From the NCBI GenBank assembly GCA_964036045.1, contig OZ038381.1:128905708-128969707 (forward strand): 64,000 nt of DNA, written 5' to 3'. The position numbers were made by a program, and so were the translations under genes. The stretch comes from Eutreptiella sp. 'Long Island Sound 2002'. Its lineage: Eukaryota; Euglenozoa; Euglenophyceae; Eutreptiales; Eutreptiaceae. How positions within the stretch are numbered: the stretch's first letter is position 1; each line of letters opens with the position of its first letter. Of the stretch, positions 33,446 to 44,832 are shown one piece after another. The notes under the pieces were generated by a model, which was not told where the DNA came from, did no database searches, and saw only the letters and a program-made list of their open reading frames with translations.

Positions 33446-34205
33446 TGAAGCCGGTCCGTATGGACACTCCTCCCGGCTGTCGTTTGATAGTTTTTTTCTG
33501 TCATATAAAGCAGATAAAGGTGCGTCGCCTTCGCAGGCGACAAAGCGCAACAAGTTGCGCTGCACATTATGACAGCTCAGCACAGCTTATAAAGAGGCTT
33601 TATTTTTACGAATTTTGGGTTGCCATTTTTTTAATTATAAAGTTCTCCACCTTTGTATATTGCTGTGCTCGCAGGTAATATCATGTGAGCTCTTGTGGAG
33701 GACCCTGCAAGGGTCGTAAGATTATTCGTGGCCGGCAAGGCCTTCGAAGATCCAGAGGACTGCCAAGAATGTGGGAACACGAGAATCAATGCTTGAGTTG
33801 CAGTATTTATCGTGTTCGGCGACGTGCAGGGCTTCATTGATTGCAAGGGCAAGTTTGGTATTTCGGAGGTAAATTTTATTATTATATTTTACCCCGGAGC
33901 AAATCTTTGGAGACGGAGATGAAAGCAACTCGCAGGATCATAGCGAGCGACAGCGGCAAGGTTGGTACTGATACAAGCCGAATTCAACCCAGGAGGTGCG
34001 ACAACGGCAAACCGGCCGAACTCAACCCAGGAGGTGCGATAACGTCAAGAAAGGCAGTCAAACCGGCCGAGTCAACCCAGGATCGGCCAAGAACACATCA
34101 CCGTAACCAAAAGGGATCCACCGAAGACCAACCCCAGCAGTCAAAAGGGATCCGCCGAAGGTCAATCAGCCAACCACACGGGCCAGAGGGTCTGGCCCTG
34201 CTACA
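33446..34205 (+). repeat. Element D 3' LTR
   Basis: Differs from the 5' LTR by about ten substitutions and a one-base indel. The stem-and-two-hairpin region (33,498-33,574) is identical in both. Confidence 0.92.
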
Positions 34206-34342
34206 CTAGGTCCATGATGAGCAAGTTGTTGTGTAGAGAGAAGGTGTCTTGGTGCAGCGGGTTTCGGATTCGAGCTTCAATCCGTCAATTGCAACGAGTT
34301 AGAAATGTATGCAAATGATGTCCAACTTGTGATTCACGTGGA

Positions 34343-34939
34343 ATGGACTTGGTCCGTGCTACTCCTATCCTTGTGCCTCTAAAATTGCGATTGCGTGTTA
34401 TCTTCTTGCGGATGCATAGGCGGTGGCTCCATTATACTGAGTGGTATCAGCCAGGAGGAGCCACGTGCATTCCCGAGTTGAGTGAGGTGCCAAGGCTCCA
34501 TTGGGCTTCCACTCCTGCCGAGACTGTGTTCGTTGAGTCATACTTTGGTGTGCTCACGGACACACTCAAGGTGAGTGGTCCTAGTGTGCACCCTTTGAAA
34601 GGTGCCGTGGTTGCGGCGGCACCGCACAATGATGTGTTTGATGTGCCTATACTTGAGGAGGATGCCGAGGCCATTGTTGCCGAAGCCGTAAGGCTCGAGG
34701 CAGACACCGGGACGCGCCAGCAACTGGGAGCGCAGACCCACAAAAAGCGATGGGCAGATCACATGGTGGCCGCTGCACATGAATGTCGTACGAAGCGGCA
34801 AGTGGATGAAAAGCGCACACAAAAGGCCCAAGAAGAAGCTGAACGGGTGGTTGAGCGGATGGGTGGTCGAGCGGACCCACGGCAAAGCACCCGTCTCCAG
34901 AAGACGAACCCAAAAATCTTTGGGCCTGAATTCCAATAG
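34343..34939 (+). CDS. Unknown ORF with charged helical C-terminus
   Basis: A 198-codon frame. The first ~100 residues are mixed. Residues ~110-180 are rich in Glu, Ala, Arg and Lys (KRTQKAQEEAERVVERMGG). The end, RQSTRLQKTNPKIFGPEFQ, has a basic STR-x-x-K pattern. It sits just right of element D's insertion site and left of a pogo-like relic. It may be a relic of the host element into which D inserted. No family recognised. Confidence 0.35.
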   Translation: MDLVRATPILVPLKLRLRVIFLRMHRRWLHYTEWYQPGGATCIPELSEVPRLHWASTPAETVFVESYFGVLTDTLKVSGPSVHPLKGAVVAAAPHNDVFDVPILEEDAEAIVAEAVRLEADTGTRQQLGAQTHKKRWADHMVAAAHECRTKRQVDEKRTQKAQEEAERVVERMGGRADPRQSTRLQKTNPKIFGPEFQ

Positions 34940-35488
34940 ACTGTGATATTGAACATACAGGGGGGTGCAAAAAGACGAAGGGGAAAAACTCCGAAAATGT
35001 CGAAATTCGTAAGTTTCTGTGTCGTATTTCTACAGCATTTCCCGCGTAGGTCCTTCGGATTTTACCGGATTCGTATTTCATACCATGCGGTATTAGATTG
35101 CGGCAGTAGACGTCTAATGTTTTCTAGGCAATGGTGCTATTGTTGTGTAATTTTGTGTAATTTAATGAAGTTTTTGTGCCTCTCGTGACCAAACTTTGTT
35201 TATTAGGGATGTTAAGATATCTGCAGCGAGATGCCACTGCGTGTCAGCTGCAACAACGCCTCCGCACTGCACACGACGAAGCCACCACTCAGACAAACAA
35301 AAAGCGTCCCAGAGGATCTTAGTGCACTGCACCGCCTGCCAAGAGACGCCTCAACGTAACTGGCGACGAGAGGACTTGGTTAAAGTGGAGCGAAGCCCGG
35401 CGCCGAGAGGCTGTCAACAGCCTCCCCAGTACATCATACAACGCTTTGGTCTTGCGAGTGTTTTTTTTGCGCGTAGCCGACCACGTCT

Positions 35489-36664
35489 GTGCAACGTAGT
35501 GCGCCGCGACAACTCTCAAGCTCTGCTCCTCCTGTCTTCCAGTATGGCTCCGGGTACCCACCGTTCAGCACCCTTTGCACTTGGCGGCAGCAGTTCACGA
35601 ATGGCCAGGGCTGTCGCCGGCAAGGAGCTCTTGGGTTACTCACGGCAGAGGAGGAGAATGACATGTTGGAAGTATGCTGTTATGTAGAGGGCGCTAAAGG
35701 CCGTAGTGAACGTGTCCTAACCAACCGGCTCTGTCTTGCTTAGTACATCAAGACCATCCAAGCCGAAGGAATTGTGTTTGACATCAAGGTCATCCAAGCG
35801 CTGGCGCAAGAGGTGGTGCGAGCACACAGACCAGAGACCGAGCACTTCAGCGTCTCGCGAGACTGGGCGAGCAAGTTCAAGAAGAGACACGGGTTTGGTC
35901 TGAGAAGGTGTGACGGCTGCGCTGTGGTTCGACTCGCCACCACGGATGCAACTTCCACCATTTTGTCAGATGCATCACGAGTGATCGACTGGAGTCCAAT
36001 GAGCAAGAGCTGATCCGAGAGAATGCGTGGCGCGAAACCTACAATGCGGTCGTGAGCAACCCAAGGAGGTTTGGCATCCCATGGGACGCAGCAATCGTCG
36101 GGGATCTGCAGCTCGCAATGGATGAGATGCCACTGCAGTATGTGCCCAAGTTCCCCGGTGCCTTCTCGAACAAGAAAAGAGTCGTCGTAGCTAGGCCGAC
36201 CGACAAGCGACAACAGACGGCTTGTCTTGTCTCACTCGGAGTGGGAAGGTGCTGCTGACGCAGGTGATCATCCGTAGAAAGTCCAAGAGGTGCTTGGTGC
36301 AAGGCGATGGGATTGACCCGAACATTGTCCAGATGTATGCAGAAAAGAAGGCGCAGAGTGGCGCAACCTTTATTGCGCTGCTGCACCAGATAGAGGCGCA
36401 CTTAAAAACGACGAAGAGAACCCTGGACCTCCCTGTGTACGCGCCTTCAATTGTCCTGATGGACTGGGCTCCCTGCCACGGCAAAGAGTTCCTTGAACAA
36501 CCGGAGGGGGAGGAGCAGAGTGCGCACCTTTGGATGGTGAAGGAGATCCGTGACATGTGGGTTTTTTTTTGGTATTCCTCAAAAGTCTCACCTCTGCAAT
36601 CCAGGGGATCAGTTGCCAAATCCCAGCATGAGGAAGTACATCCAAGACGGAGTCCGAGAGCGAG
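35489..36664 (+). pseudogene. pogo-like transposase relic, cut by element B'
   Basis: Successive frames spell a CENPB/pogo-type transposase. At 35,530-35,700 is a first DNA-binding block (WRQQFTNGQG, LLTAEEENDMLE). A short intron may end at CTTGCTTAG. At 35,774-35,900 is a second helix-turn-helix (RDWASKFKKRHGFGLRR). The DDE part follows: DEMPLQYVPKFPGAF near 36,120 (first Asp), VLMDWAPCHGKEF near 36,455 (second Asp), and CNPGDQLPNPSMRKY near 36,600 in another frame (third Asp). Frame shifts near 35,990, 36,245 and the T run at 36,560 disable it. The gene ends abruptly where the LTR of B' starts at 36,665. Confidence 0.65.
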
Positions 36665-37782
36665 AGTAAGAAAAAGTCACTGCCATGTCTTTCTTGGAGG
36701 GCTTGATCCAGGCCAAGCCCCCGATAAAACCCTTTTGTTGATGCTAAGACTAACTTCCCTAGGGGCCTCTTTTGACATAAACGTCAAAGTTGAGTACCCA
36801 AAACCCAAAAGAATTGTGTTTTTGCCAAGCGCAATTTTGGCGCAATTTTGGTTTCATTGGTGTTTGAGAATCTTCATTTTTTACCCTTTCCACCGGTGAT
36901 AGGTTGAGGACACTATGAAGACACATTTTTCCACCCCCCGTCATTGCCGTTTCAAAGGTTCAACACCACCCAGCACCATGGCAGTCCCATCCCAGCAGCA
37001 TCCCAGCAGGCACTGGGCCTCAACATTGGGACAAGTGACTGCAACCTTGGTGTAAGTAACCTCAACTTTGGTGCAACATTGGAAACCTTGAGTGCAACCC
37101 TGGCTCAACAATGCTGAGCATTGCAACTTTGATGCAACATTGGCTCAACTTTGGTTTTCTGCAAAGGAGCACAGGATAGGTTTATAATTGAAAATTAACA
37201 ACCTTAACTTCAACAGACCCCGGTTATGGAGATTCAAGGGCAACGGACCTCTCTCTGCAGAGTGGGGAGGGGGTTGAGTCTTGCTGGGTCGGTGTTGAGT
37301 CACACCATTGGCAATCCCACCCAAGCCATTCCTCCCTCACCGCGGTAAGGGAAGTGTAGAGTGCACACACAGTGCGATCGATTTCGAGCTTACAAGCCTC
37401 CCAAGATCCCTCGCATTAGAAGGGTGTGTCAATCCATACTTTTTTCCCCTTCTCTCCGGTCACCACGCCAACCACTGGCTGTACACACCCAGGTGACTCG
37501 CGTCCCCATTCGTCGCTCCCCTTCGCACCGCACTCCAAGCTTGTCTTCCACAAGACCCATCGGACTTTGCTTTTGGGTGGCTGTCCGTGAGTCTCTCTTG
37601 CGAGCCCCCTTTCGATGTTGCCGATTTCACGCCGTTCCGGCACCGTCGTCTCCTGGTGGCTGGGTACCTAAGGACATGTGGCAATGTGTTAAAACAACAG
37701 AAAAAAAGACCGTTCCCAAAGGCAGAACACAAATCGCATTGAAATATTTAAATGTGCGAGTCGTTCGGTGTCCCACAACCAC

Positions 37783-40059
37783 TCACACGTGGTGTACCTC
37801 CCGACCATCTTCCATTTCAACTATCTCATCCCACGGCTCTTCGTTACCATCGTCCGCCGGTGCCTTTTGCGTCGGCACTTCTTGTTGGGTGGGGTTGCTC
37901 TATGGAGAGGAGAGTGAGGTGATGGGAGTGCCGGCCATGTTGCATCAATGTTGAGTCGAAGTTGAGGCATGTGGATGTGCCATGCATCGTAAACAATGCA
38001 AATTCATCAAAATTGAACGAACGTTGCACTACGTCGTATCGTTGCCCATACCTTCTTGCTCTTCTCCTTGGGTGCGGTGCGTTCCTCCGTGGGGTGCTTT
38101 CGGTCTTGGCGCTCTTGCTCTTTTTCCTTCTTGGCTTCTTTCGCGCGCTTTTGTTCCTCTGCTCTTCTCTTTTCCTTGTCCCGCTCTTTTTCATCCCTTT
38201 TTCCTTGCCTTGATTTCTTGTTGGCCTTGTCTCGGGCAAAAATGTCCGGAATCATCTTCTTCGTCTCCGCCACACCGGCGTCCTCTTCCGCGGGGCGTCG
38301 GGCCCTCGTGTCCACCCCATGGGACCGGGCCTTCTGCTTTTCCTTCTTGGGCTGGCTTGGCTTTTCCTTATGCCGGGATCGGATCCATGCCAAGGCCTCC
38401 TTGGTGGGCTTCGTGGGGCCGGCCACGTTGGCTACCGACGCTTGGAGGGTTTGAGCGTGTGCGTTGGTTTGGGGTTGGACTTTGTTGCTTTGGGGTTGGA
38501 CTTGCAGTTGCGGCACTTGGGGGAAAGGCATTCCTTGGGCATGAGGTGGTTGAGGAAATTGTTGGAGTAGTTAAGATGTTTGGAGTTGTCCGAGTAGGGC
38601 AAGTTGTGGAGGTCAGCCTTGAAGCGGGGTGAACGTGAGGCCGGTGAGGCGGGAGGAATGCACGAGGGCGTTCACCACGGAATTTGCTTGGGTCGCGGAC
38701 CATTGGGCCCATGCCACGGGTTCTTGAGCTTGGCTTGGGAGCGCCCATACACCGCTTTTGGTGACAACCACTACGTCCTGGACGTTAAAATCGAAGCAAA
38801 GTTGAAGCAAAGTTGCATGCAACATTGTTATCACACTCATGCACTACACAAAGTTGCACTCAACATTGGCTAAACATTGTCTAAGTAAGGCGATGTGACC
38901 CCAAGGAACCCCAAATGGCAAATTGTGGTACTACTCCGTCAAAGAAGGACCTCCTTTGCTCGGTTGCTTGGGCCACTACATGTTCCTCAACCTCTCGATT
39001 GATCTCCTCCTCTTTCACCCTTGGTTCTTCTCTCATGGCTTTTTTGTGCTTCTTGTCCTTCTCCTTCTGCTCACTCCTCTCCTTCTTCTCTTTCTTGGGT
39101 TGGGGTTGCTTGGGTTCGGGGAGGAGTGTGCGGCCCGTGGTCATACATCCCCCTACCACGTCAATGCTTGGGTACATAGTTTCATACCCCCCGGCCTCGG
39201 CAATGTCCTGGTCCCACCATCCCCGCGGAAACGCCTCCGAAGCTGGGTCTTAGAAGTAGAATTTGGCTTGTGGAGCGCGTCCCCCGCGCGCACCGGCCAT
39301 GCACACTGTGCCTAATCCGTACCCCTCGAATGCTCCCAATATGTAGGCCCACTCCATTGGGCCGGGCGGATAGACTTGTGGGCATTGTGATACTTTGGTG
39401 CTGGGCTTGAGCATCCGCCACGTGGACAAGTTGGAGGCCGTCACCACCTCGGATGTGTACGGGGGTGGAAGTGTTGCCCCATTCATGTCTGTTTTCGTGT
39501 TGAGCCTTTTCCACTTATACAAGATCCTTTGGAACAATGCCCTAAGGGTGATGTCCGCGAACCAGCGGTAGCCCAAGGTCTTGGCGTGGCCACGACCAAT
39601 GATGGGGGTGTCGGGGTGGGGATGGTGCCCTGTTAGAAGCTCCTCACTAAGGGGGAAACAAGAAGAGGGCTGGGAGGGCTGGGACGGCTCGGTGGAAATA
39701 TTGGAATCGTCATCAATGCCCTCTTCGGGGACGATTTGCTCCTTTTGAATCTCCAGTACCACAAGGGAGCGATGTGGCGCTGGACAGATCTGCCACGCGC
39801 GCGCCATTCACAGTCGGCACGGTACAGATACAAAATTGCACGAAACACTCAAAATCAATGCGAAATTGCACATTACGCCTTCTAAATTGCAGATGCGATC
39901 GACGCGTAAATGAAAATTGCAGCACCAAAACTCAAAATCATCAAAACCCAAAAAAAACGATTTCACAGTGCATACATGTGCTGTTCCAGTGTGAGTCTGC
40001 CGGAGTAAGCTTCTTAGCCTGCTAAGCTCCTCCGCCGATAGGTCATTGGTCCCAGCCAT
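37783..40059 (-). pseudogene. Spliced cargo gene of element C, broken by three stops
   Basis: Exon 1 (40,059-39,976; MAGTNDLSAEELSRLRSLL) joins in phase to exon 2 from 39,789, which contains LGYRWFADITLRALFQRILY. The frame continues past a TAA at 39,250 into a K/E-rich stretch ending near 38,900. Exon 3 (38,777-38,052) holds QAQEPVAWAQWSATQANSVV, a Gln-rich linker with stops at 38,613 (TGA) and 38,571 (TAA), then a long charged helix (KERDKEKRRAEEQKRAKEAK). Exon 4 (37,899-37,783) joins in phase and ends at TGA. The exon 2-3 join is not settled. Coding signal on both sides of each stop suggests recent decay. Not a recognised transposase; function unknown. Confidence 0.5.
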
Positions 40060-40439
40060 GGTGGACAACCCTGTCACCGAACACCCGCGGAGTACGCCCA
40101 GGAAAGGATGTTTTTTTGCAACGAGAATCCGTGCCCTTTACTAGTTACGTAAGTTTTCCCACTCGGCAAAAAACTTTGAGACACACCGACGCGCTTTACT
40201 CCGCATCCGCGTGCGCTCGGGAATCGGGATCTCAGTGACGGCAATATTGAATGAAAGTTGAACGGCAAGATTGACTAAGTCCAATAAACCTCGAAACAGG
40301 TGTTGTTATGTCGTTCATGATTGAAAAACCGGAACGTGTTGAGTGCCTTCAACAGCTCTTGGTCTCGCAAACTACAGGCAACCCAAAGATCACACAAATG
40401 AGCATCGGAGCAGCTGGCCGTGAGGTATTGGTTGAGCTG

Positions 40440-40660
40440 AACACATTGTTGAGCCAAGGTTGAGCCGAAGTTGCACCGAAGTTGCACCGAAGTTGCAGCG
40501 CACGCCGCTGAAGCAACGCCGAAGCCAAAAGAACGCCGAAAGAACGCCGAAGCAACACCGAAGCAACGCGGAGTCAACGCCAAAGCAACGCAGAAGCAAC
40601 ACGGAAGCAACGCCGAAGCAACGAAGCCACGCCGAAGCACCGCGGAAGTAATACGAAACA
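40440..40660 (+). repeat. Degenerate GAAGCAACGCC minisatellite
   Basis: About 15-18 imperfect units of 10-13 bp such as CGCCGAAGCAAC and GTTGCACCGAA, giving Arg/Lys/Gln-rich frames with no coding meaning. Confidence 0.8.
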
Positions 40661-40857
40661 AATGAAGTAATAGGTAAGGGAGAGGTGTGGATTTCCGGCT
40701 GGTGGTGCTAAGAGAAATGCAACATAGGAAAAAAAAAACCAAAACAAATTTGCACAACTCCTCTGGAAAATTGCAGTTCCGTTTTCCAATGTTGGGTGCA
40801 ACTTTGTATTCGTCGGGCACCATGCAGGGAGAGCGCAACGCCATGCACACATGCACG

Positions 40858-41580
40858 CCATGCACGCAAAAGGCACCACAAACAAAAGCCACCACACGCA
40901 AAAGGCACCATAAAACAAAAGCCACCACACGTTCAGGCCTAGGCATCACAGTCAGAGTGGGAGTCCCCATCTGCAGTCACCACTTGAGCAACACGCACCT
41001 CTTGTGACTTTGTCTTGCCCAACCACGGCAAAAGGCACCACAAACAAAAGCCACCACACGCAACAGGCACCACAAACAAAAGCCACCACACGTTCAGGCC
41101 TACCCATCACAGTCAGAGCTCAGGCCTACCCATCACAGTCAAGAGTCGCAGTCCCCATCTGCATTCACCACTTGAGCAACATGCACCTCTTGTGCCTTTC
41201 TCTTGTCCAGCCACCGCAAAAGGCACCACAAACAAAAGCGACCACACGCAAAAGGCACCACAAATAAAAAACACGACACGTTCAGGCCTACCCATAACAG
41301 TCAGAATTGGAGTCCCCATCTGCATTCAACACTTGAGCAACATGCACCTCTTTTGCCTTTGTCTTGTCCAGCCAACGTAGAAGGCACCACAAACAAAAGC
41401 CACACACGCAAAAGGCACCACAAACCAAAGCCACCACACGTTCAGGCCTACCCGTCACAGTCAGAGGTTAGGCCTTCCCCTCACAGTCAGAGTCGGAGTC
41501 CCCATCTGCATTCACCACCTGAGCAACATGCACGTCTTGTGCCTTTCTCTTGCCCAGCCACCGCAAAGGGCACCACAAAC
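40858..41580 (+). repeat. Tandem array, four units of about 170-190 bp
   Basis: Each unit holds two GCAAAAGGCACCACAAAC segments, then GTTCAGGCCTACCCATCACA, then GTCCCCATCTGCATTCACCA and CTTGAGCAACATGCACCTCT. The third unit is shorter and the fourth has a duplicated CAGTCAGAG segment. Confidence 0.88.
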
Positions 41581-42837
41581 AGAGCAAACAAACCACCACA
41601 AAAAAACGTAAAGGAGCATGTAGCAAAGATGAAACAAAGTTGCAACAAAGTTGCAATCAGCCACATTAGGGGGTAGCGGAACCCCCACAAAGTTTACCAA
41701 GTTGTAATGCAACTTTGATGCAAGTTGGAGATTCTCAACAGGAATGCAACGTTGTGTGAAATGCAATTTTGGTTGCAATTTTGAAATGGCATGCTGTGGT
41801 GCACGGCACACCTTTTCTTTGAAATTTGAAGGTCCAAAACCAGTTCCACCGCATCTTGAGGAGAAATTCGGAATGGGTGCCGCCTACGTGGGGCATGGAG
41901 CAGTGTAGCAGGGGGATAACTCGGTTCACCACACATTTAAGTAGGTTTTTAGCCTGGGGACTACTTCCGAAACAATCCACAGGTTCCTTGGTAAGAGCCC
42001 GGTCTTCCAATCCGCAATAGTAGATTTTGAGACATTTGGGGCCCGGCTAGGCATTACAATCTTGGAAAGCACAAAAATGCGAGAAGTGGGTGCCATTTGA
42101 AAACAACTCTTTTGCACCTCATACAATTTTGAGTGGTTAGCTAAATTGAGGATGCTTTTAACTAAGTTGAGCTCAACATTGGTTTTTGCACTTTATGTCA
42201 AAACGGGCCCCTAGGGTTAAGTATTTTCATCACCCTCTTGAAGCTTTTGGTACACTTTCTCAAAGTAACTAGGGTTATAACCCTAGCCCCCCATGAAGTT
42301 CACCCCTACCACTCAACTGAGCGGAGGTATCTTCCCTCATGGAGGACATACCGAAATAAAATAGGCATTTCATGCTTTAGGCCTTGGAGGTTAAGCCTAG
42401 TGGTCTCCCACCCCAAGACCCCTATACTCATTTGTCTCTACCACTCATTGTGGTTCTACCTTTTAACTGTTTCTGAATTCAGTTGCTTGGCCAAGTCATA
42501 ATCTGTGTCTGGCCTAATTCCTATGCCCCACATTCCTAACCAGCTCCATTTCATCCAAAAGACTGCACATGAAGTGCTTGATGCTAACTTGGGGGCTAGA
42601 GTCAGGCCAGTTTTCACATAAAATCTTTTGTACTATCCATTTGTGATTGAATCTTTGTATCTATACCTGCTTTGTCTATCTGCAGCCGTTCTGTGTTATA
42701 CTGGATTTCAAACTATTCATTGATTCAATCCACATCCTGTTCTTGCTCTACTTGCTCCTTTGGATTTGGGATTTCACCATCAAAAACCTGCAGGCTTTCA
42801 TCAAAACCTATAGGGCACTAATCAAGGACATCTTTCC

Positions 42838-42847
42838 GGTAGCAGAG
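42838..42847 (+). other. Primer-binding site of element B'
   Basis: GGTAGCAGAG directly after the LTR pairs with the 3' end of initiator tRNA-Met (CUCUGCUACCA in many eukaryotes). Confidence 0.75.
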
Positions 42848-43091
42848 GCAAACCCTGAGAACCTTTCGAACTGACTCTGAGCAGAAGCACAAGAAAAGCA
42901 CACTGAAAAGCACATTGAACATGTCCACTCAACTGTCCTCCTGAACCTGGCCGATCAGAAGTGTACAAGTACAACTTGGCAGTGTAGCCCACCCAAAGAG
43001 TGAACCGCCACTCAGAGCAGCATCTGGGTCTCAGGAAGATCCAGAGCACAGAAGGGCGAAACTAAATCCGCCCAGAACAACCCCATGAACC

Positions 43092-44832
43092 ATGGAAACC
43101 TTAGCGGCCCATGGTGAAGACAGCCTGCAAAGGCTCCGCAGGCGTGTCGAAGCCTCCATCGCCCGTTCGGCCTGTCCGGCCTCGTCTTCTACCGTACTTG
43201 GAGGTGGTCCTGAAGAACAAGAGGACCTACGAAGGAGGATGGACGAGTTCATTCTCCTCGAAGAGTACCACAAGTCCACCGTAGGAGAAGATGGAGAAAT
43301 ACCTCTTGATGCCCTCGGGTCGCCGCCCCAAACTGAGATGGGCTCCTTCCTTTATTCTGGGCCATCTACAGACATGGGAGACACAGTATCACTACCGAGA
43401 CGACGAACAGTACACGAGCACCCGAGAGAATGGCATGCAGACCTGCCAATAACTTCAATGGCTCCTGAAAAGAGTCTGGATCCTCTTCGCCCAGAGCCCA
43501 CCCATGGGGCTCTGGATCGTACGGCCGAACTTTTGGCCAAACTTCTATCCGGATCGAAAGACCCGGATGTGACAGCTCTGTCAGAGGCTATCAAGGCTAA
43601 ATTGGGTATCACTGAACCCTTACCCAAGCCAGCGCTACTCTCACCTTCACCCGGATTGAGCACGTTGGCTGATGATCTCAGAAGATCAAGGGTGTCCAGG
43701 TTGCTACCCAAGGTCACTTGCCCGGGCCCTTTTCATCCCCGTTAGGACAGTCCCAATTGCTGAACTACAGGACGTGCCGGTGACGGAGACTGAGAAAAGA
43801 GGGCTATCAGCCCTGGCACCTCTTGCCGGCGTATCTCCTTCTCCTTCTGGCCTAACCCCGGGGGGTGGGAAGATGGGCAGACCTATTGCCCAGGCGAACA
43901 TCCTGCTAGAACTGCCGGAGTTCGACCCGAAAAATCTGCCCGAATGGGCAGAATAATTTGCTGAGTTTCTTTTGCTGACTGGCCAATCCCATGTGGATGT
44001 GGCCACCAAATGCTCACTGCTGAGACGCTCATGCAAAAAGAAATTTTTGCAAAAACAGGTGAAACAGATTGTGAAGACCTGTTCTACCTGGGCAGAGGTA
44101 CTCCAAAGACTGGAGAAAAAATTGCCAGTCTATGAGACTGACCTCAGTGTGCGCACACAGATAGAGGAGCTACCTATGCTCCCTGAGTTTCCTTCCGCTG
44201 CGCGAGTCTCTGAATACGTGTGCGACCTAGAGTATCTGTTTTCACGGATGAACGTGCGCTCCTATGGAGCCAGTGAGCCCCACCTGTGGCTCATGAGTGA
44301 GATCCCCCAACGTACGTGGGATGACTGCCGCACTACCTCTGAGAGGAAAAACCGGACCCACTCGTATGACGAACTGATGGACCTGCTGATTGAGCTAGCT
44401 CTTGAGAGGGAGAATGACTCCCACATGGAGAAATTCCTCAAGAAGCACTTGGGTCGAGGTGGTACCCCTATCCCCGAACGTGGCGAAGGCAAAGGGCCTA
44501 AAAATCCCACTAACGCCAACCAGGGGGGTGGTAAAGGAAGGGGTAACCTACGTGCCATGAATGAGATTAAACCTGATGCAGGTACACCCCCTCTGTTTTA
44601 CTGTAAGCCTGCCAATGACAAGGGGGGACCTTGTCATGCCCCTGACTGCGACCACCGCAGTAGCTGTAGCTGCAGATGAAACGACAGCAGCATTCCAAGG
44701 ATGGGAAAACTGTGACCCATCGGGATCATTTCAGGTGTACCATCACCTGTGGCTATTGTGGCAAACGTCGTCACTACGAAGACGAATGTCACATAAAGAA
44801 ACGCGAGAGTGATAAACTTAAGCGGCAGGAGG
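43092..44832 (+). pseudogene. gag: gag of element B', disabled
   Basis: Closely related to the gag of B at 53,421. It begins METLAAHGEDSLQRL and carries GALDRTAELLAKLLSGS, LELPEFDPKNLPEWAE and SAARVSEYVCDLEYLFSRMN. A one-base loss near 43,742 shifts the frame. TAA replaces a Glu codon at 43,954. A second one-base loss near 44,660 precedes the zinc knuckle, CGYCGKRRHYEDEC. Element A then cuts the gene a few codons after the knuckle, in the segment that is NRQEAERQK in B. It cannot make a full Gag. Confidence 0.88.

Larger units (their letters stand above)
31749..34205 (+). mobile_element. Element D: complete non-autonomous LTR retrotransposon
   Basis: Two direct LTRs (761 and 760 bp, ~98-99% identical) bracket 936 bp. 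The LTRs run TG...CA. The flanks show a 4-bp target duplication, CTAG (31,745-31,748 and 34,206-34,209). A purine tract, GGAAGGGGGG, directly precedes the 3' LTR, as expected of a plus-strand primer. A clear primer-binding site is not seen after the 5' LTR. There is no protease, RT or integrase, so it must be moved by another element. The LTR tip TGAAGCCGGT is the same as that of element A. High LTR identity points to a recent insertion. Confidence 0.93.
36757..42216. mobile_element. Element C: piggyBac-like 5.46-kb DNA element with cargo
   Basis: Terminal inverted repeats CCCTAGGGGCC-xx-TTTTGACATAAA match at both ends (23 of 25 bases). The right end abuts TTAA. The left end reads AACTT|CCCTAG, i.e. 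TTAA minus AA. Element B preserves the uninterrupted LTR (AACTTAAGTG at 52,704-52,713), which proves insertion at a TTAA. TTAA targets and CCCTAG tips are hallmarks of the piggyBac superfamily. No piggyBac transposase was found inside. Instead it holds a spliced minus-strand gene and two tandem-repeat arrays, so it is probably non-autonomous. Confidence 0.75.
36665..44832 (+). mobile_element. Element B': older Ty3/gypsy copy, visible part, interrupted twice
   Basis: A relative of element B. Its 5' LTR occupies 36,665-36,756 and 42,217-42,837, split by element C. A primer-binding site and a damaged gag follow. Gag is cut at 44,832 by element A; the rest of B' must lie beyond the window's right edge. 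LTR and gag are clearly diverged from B, so this insertion is older. Confidence 0.88.

Noticed and set aside
31749-34205. A tandem duplication instead of an LTR element at D
   Set aside because: TG...CA ends, a 4-bp CTAG target duplication and a purine tract directly before the second repeat fit retrotransposition.
40275-40970. 231-codon hydrophobic minus-strand ORF
   Set aside because: It runs through the two tandem arrays of element C; the hydrophobic Cys/Phe pattern is the antisense of the repeats.
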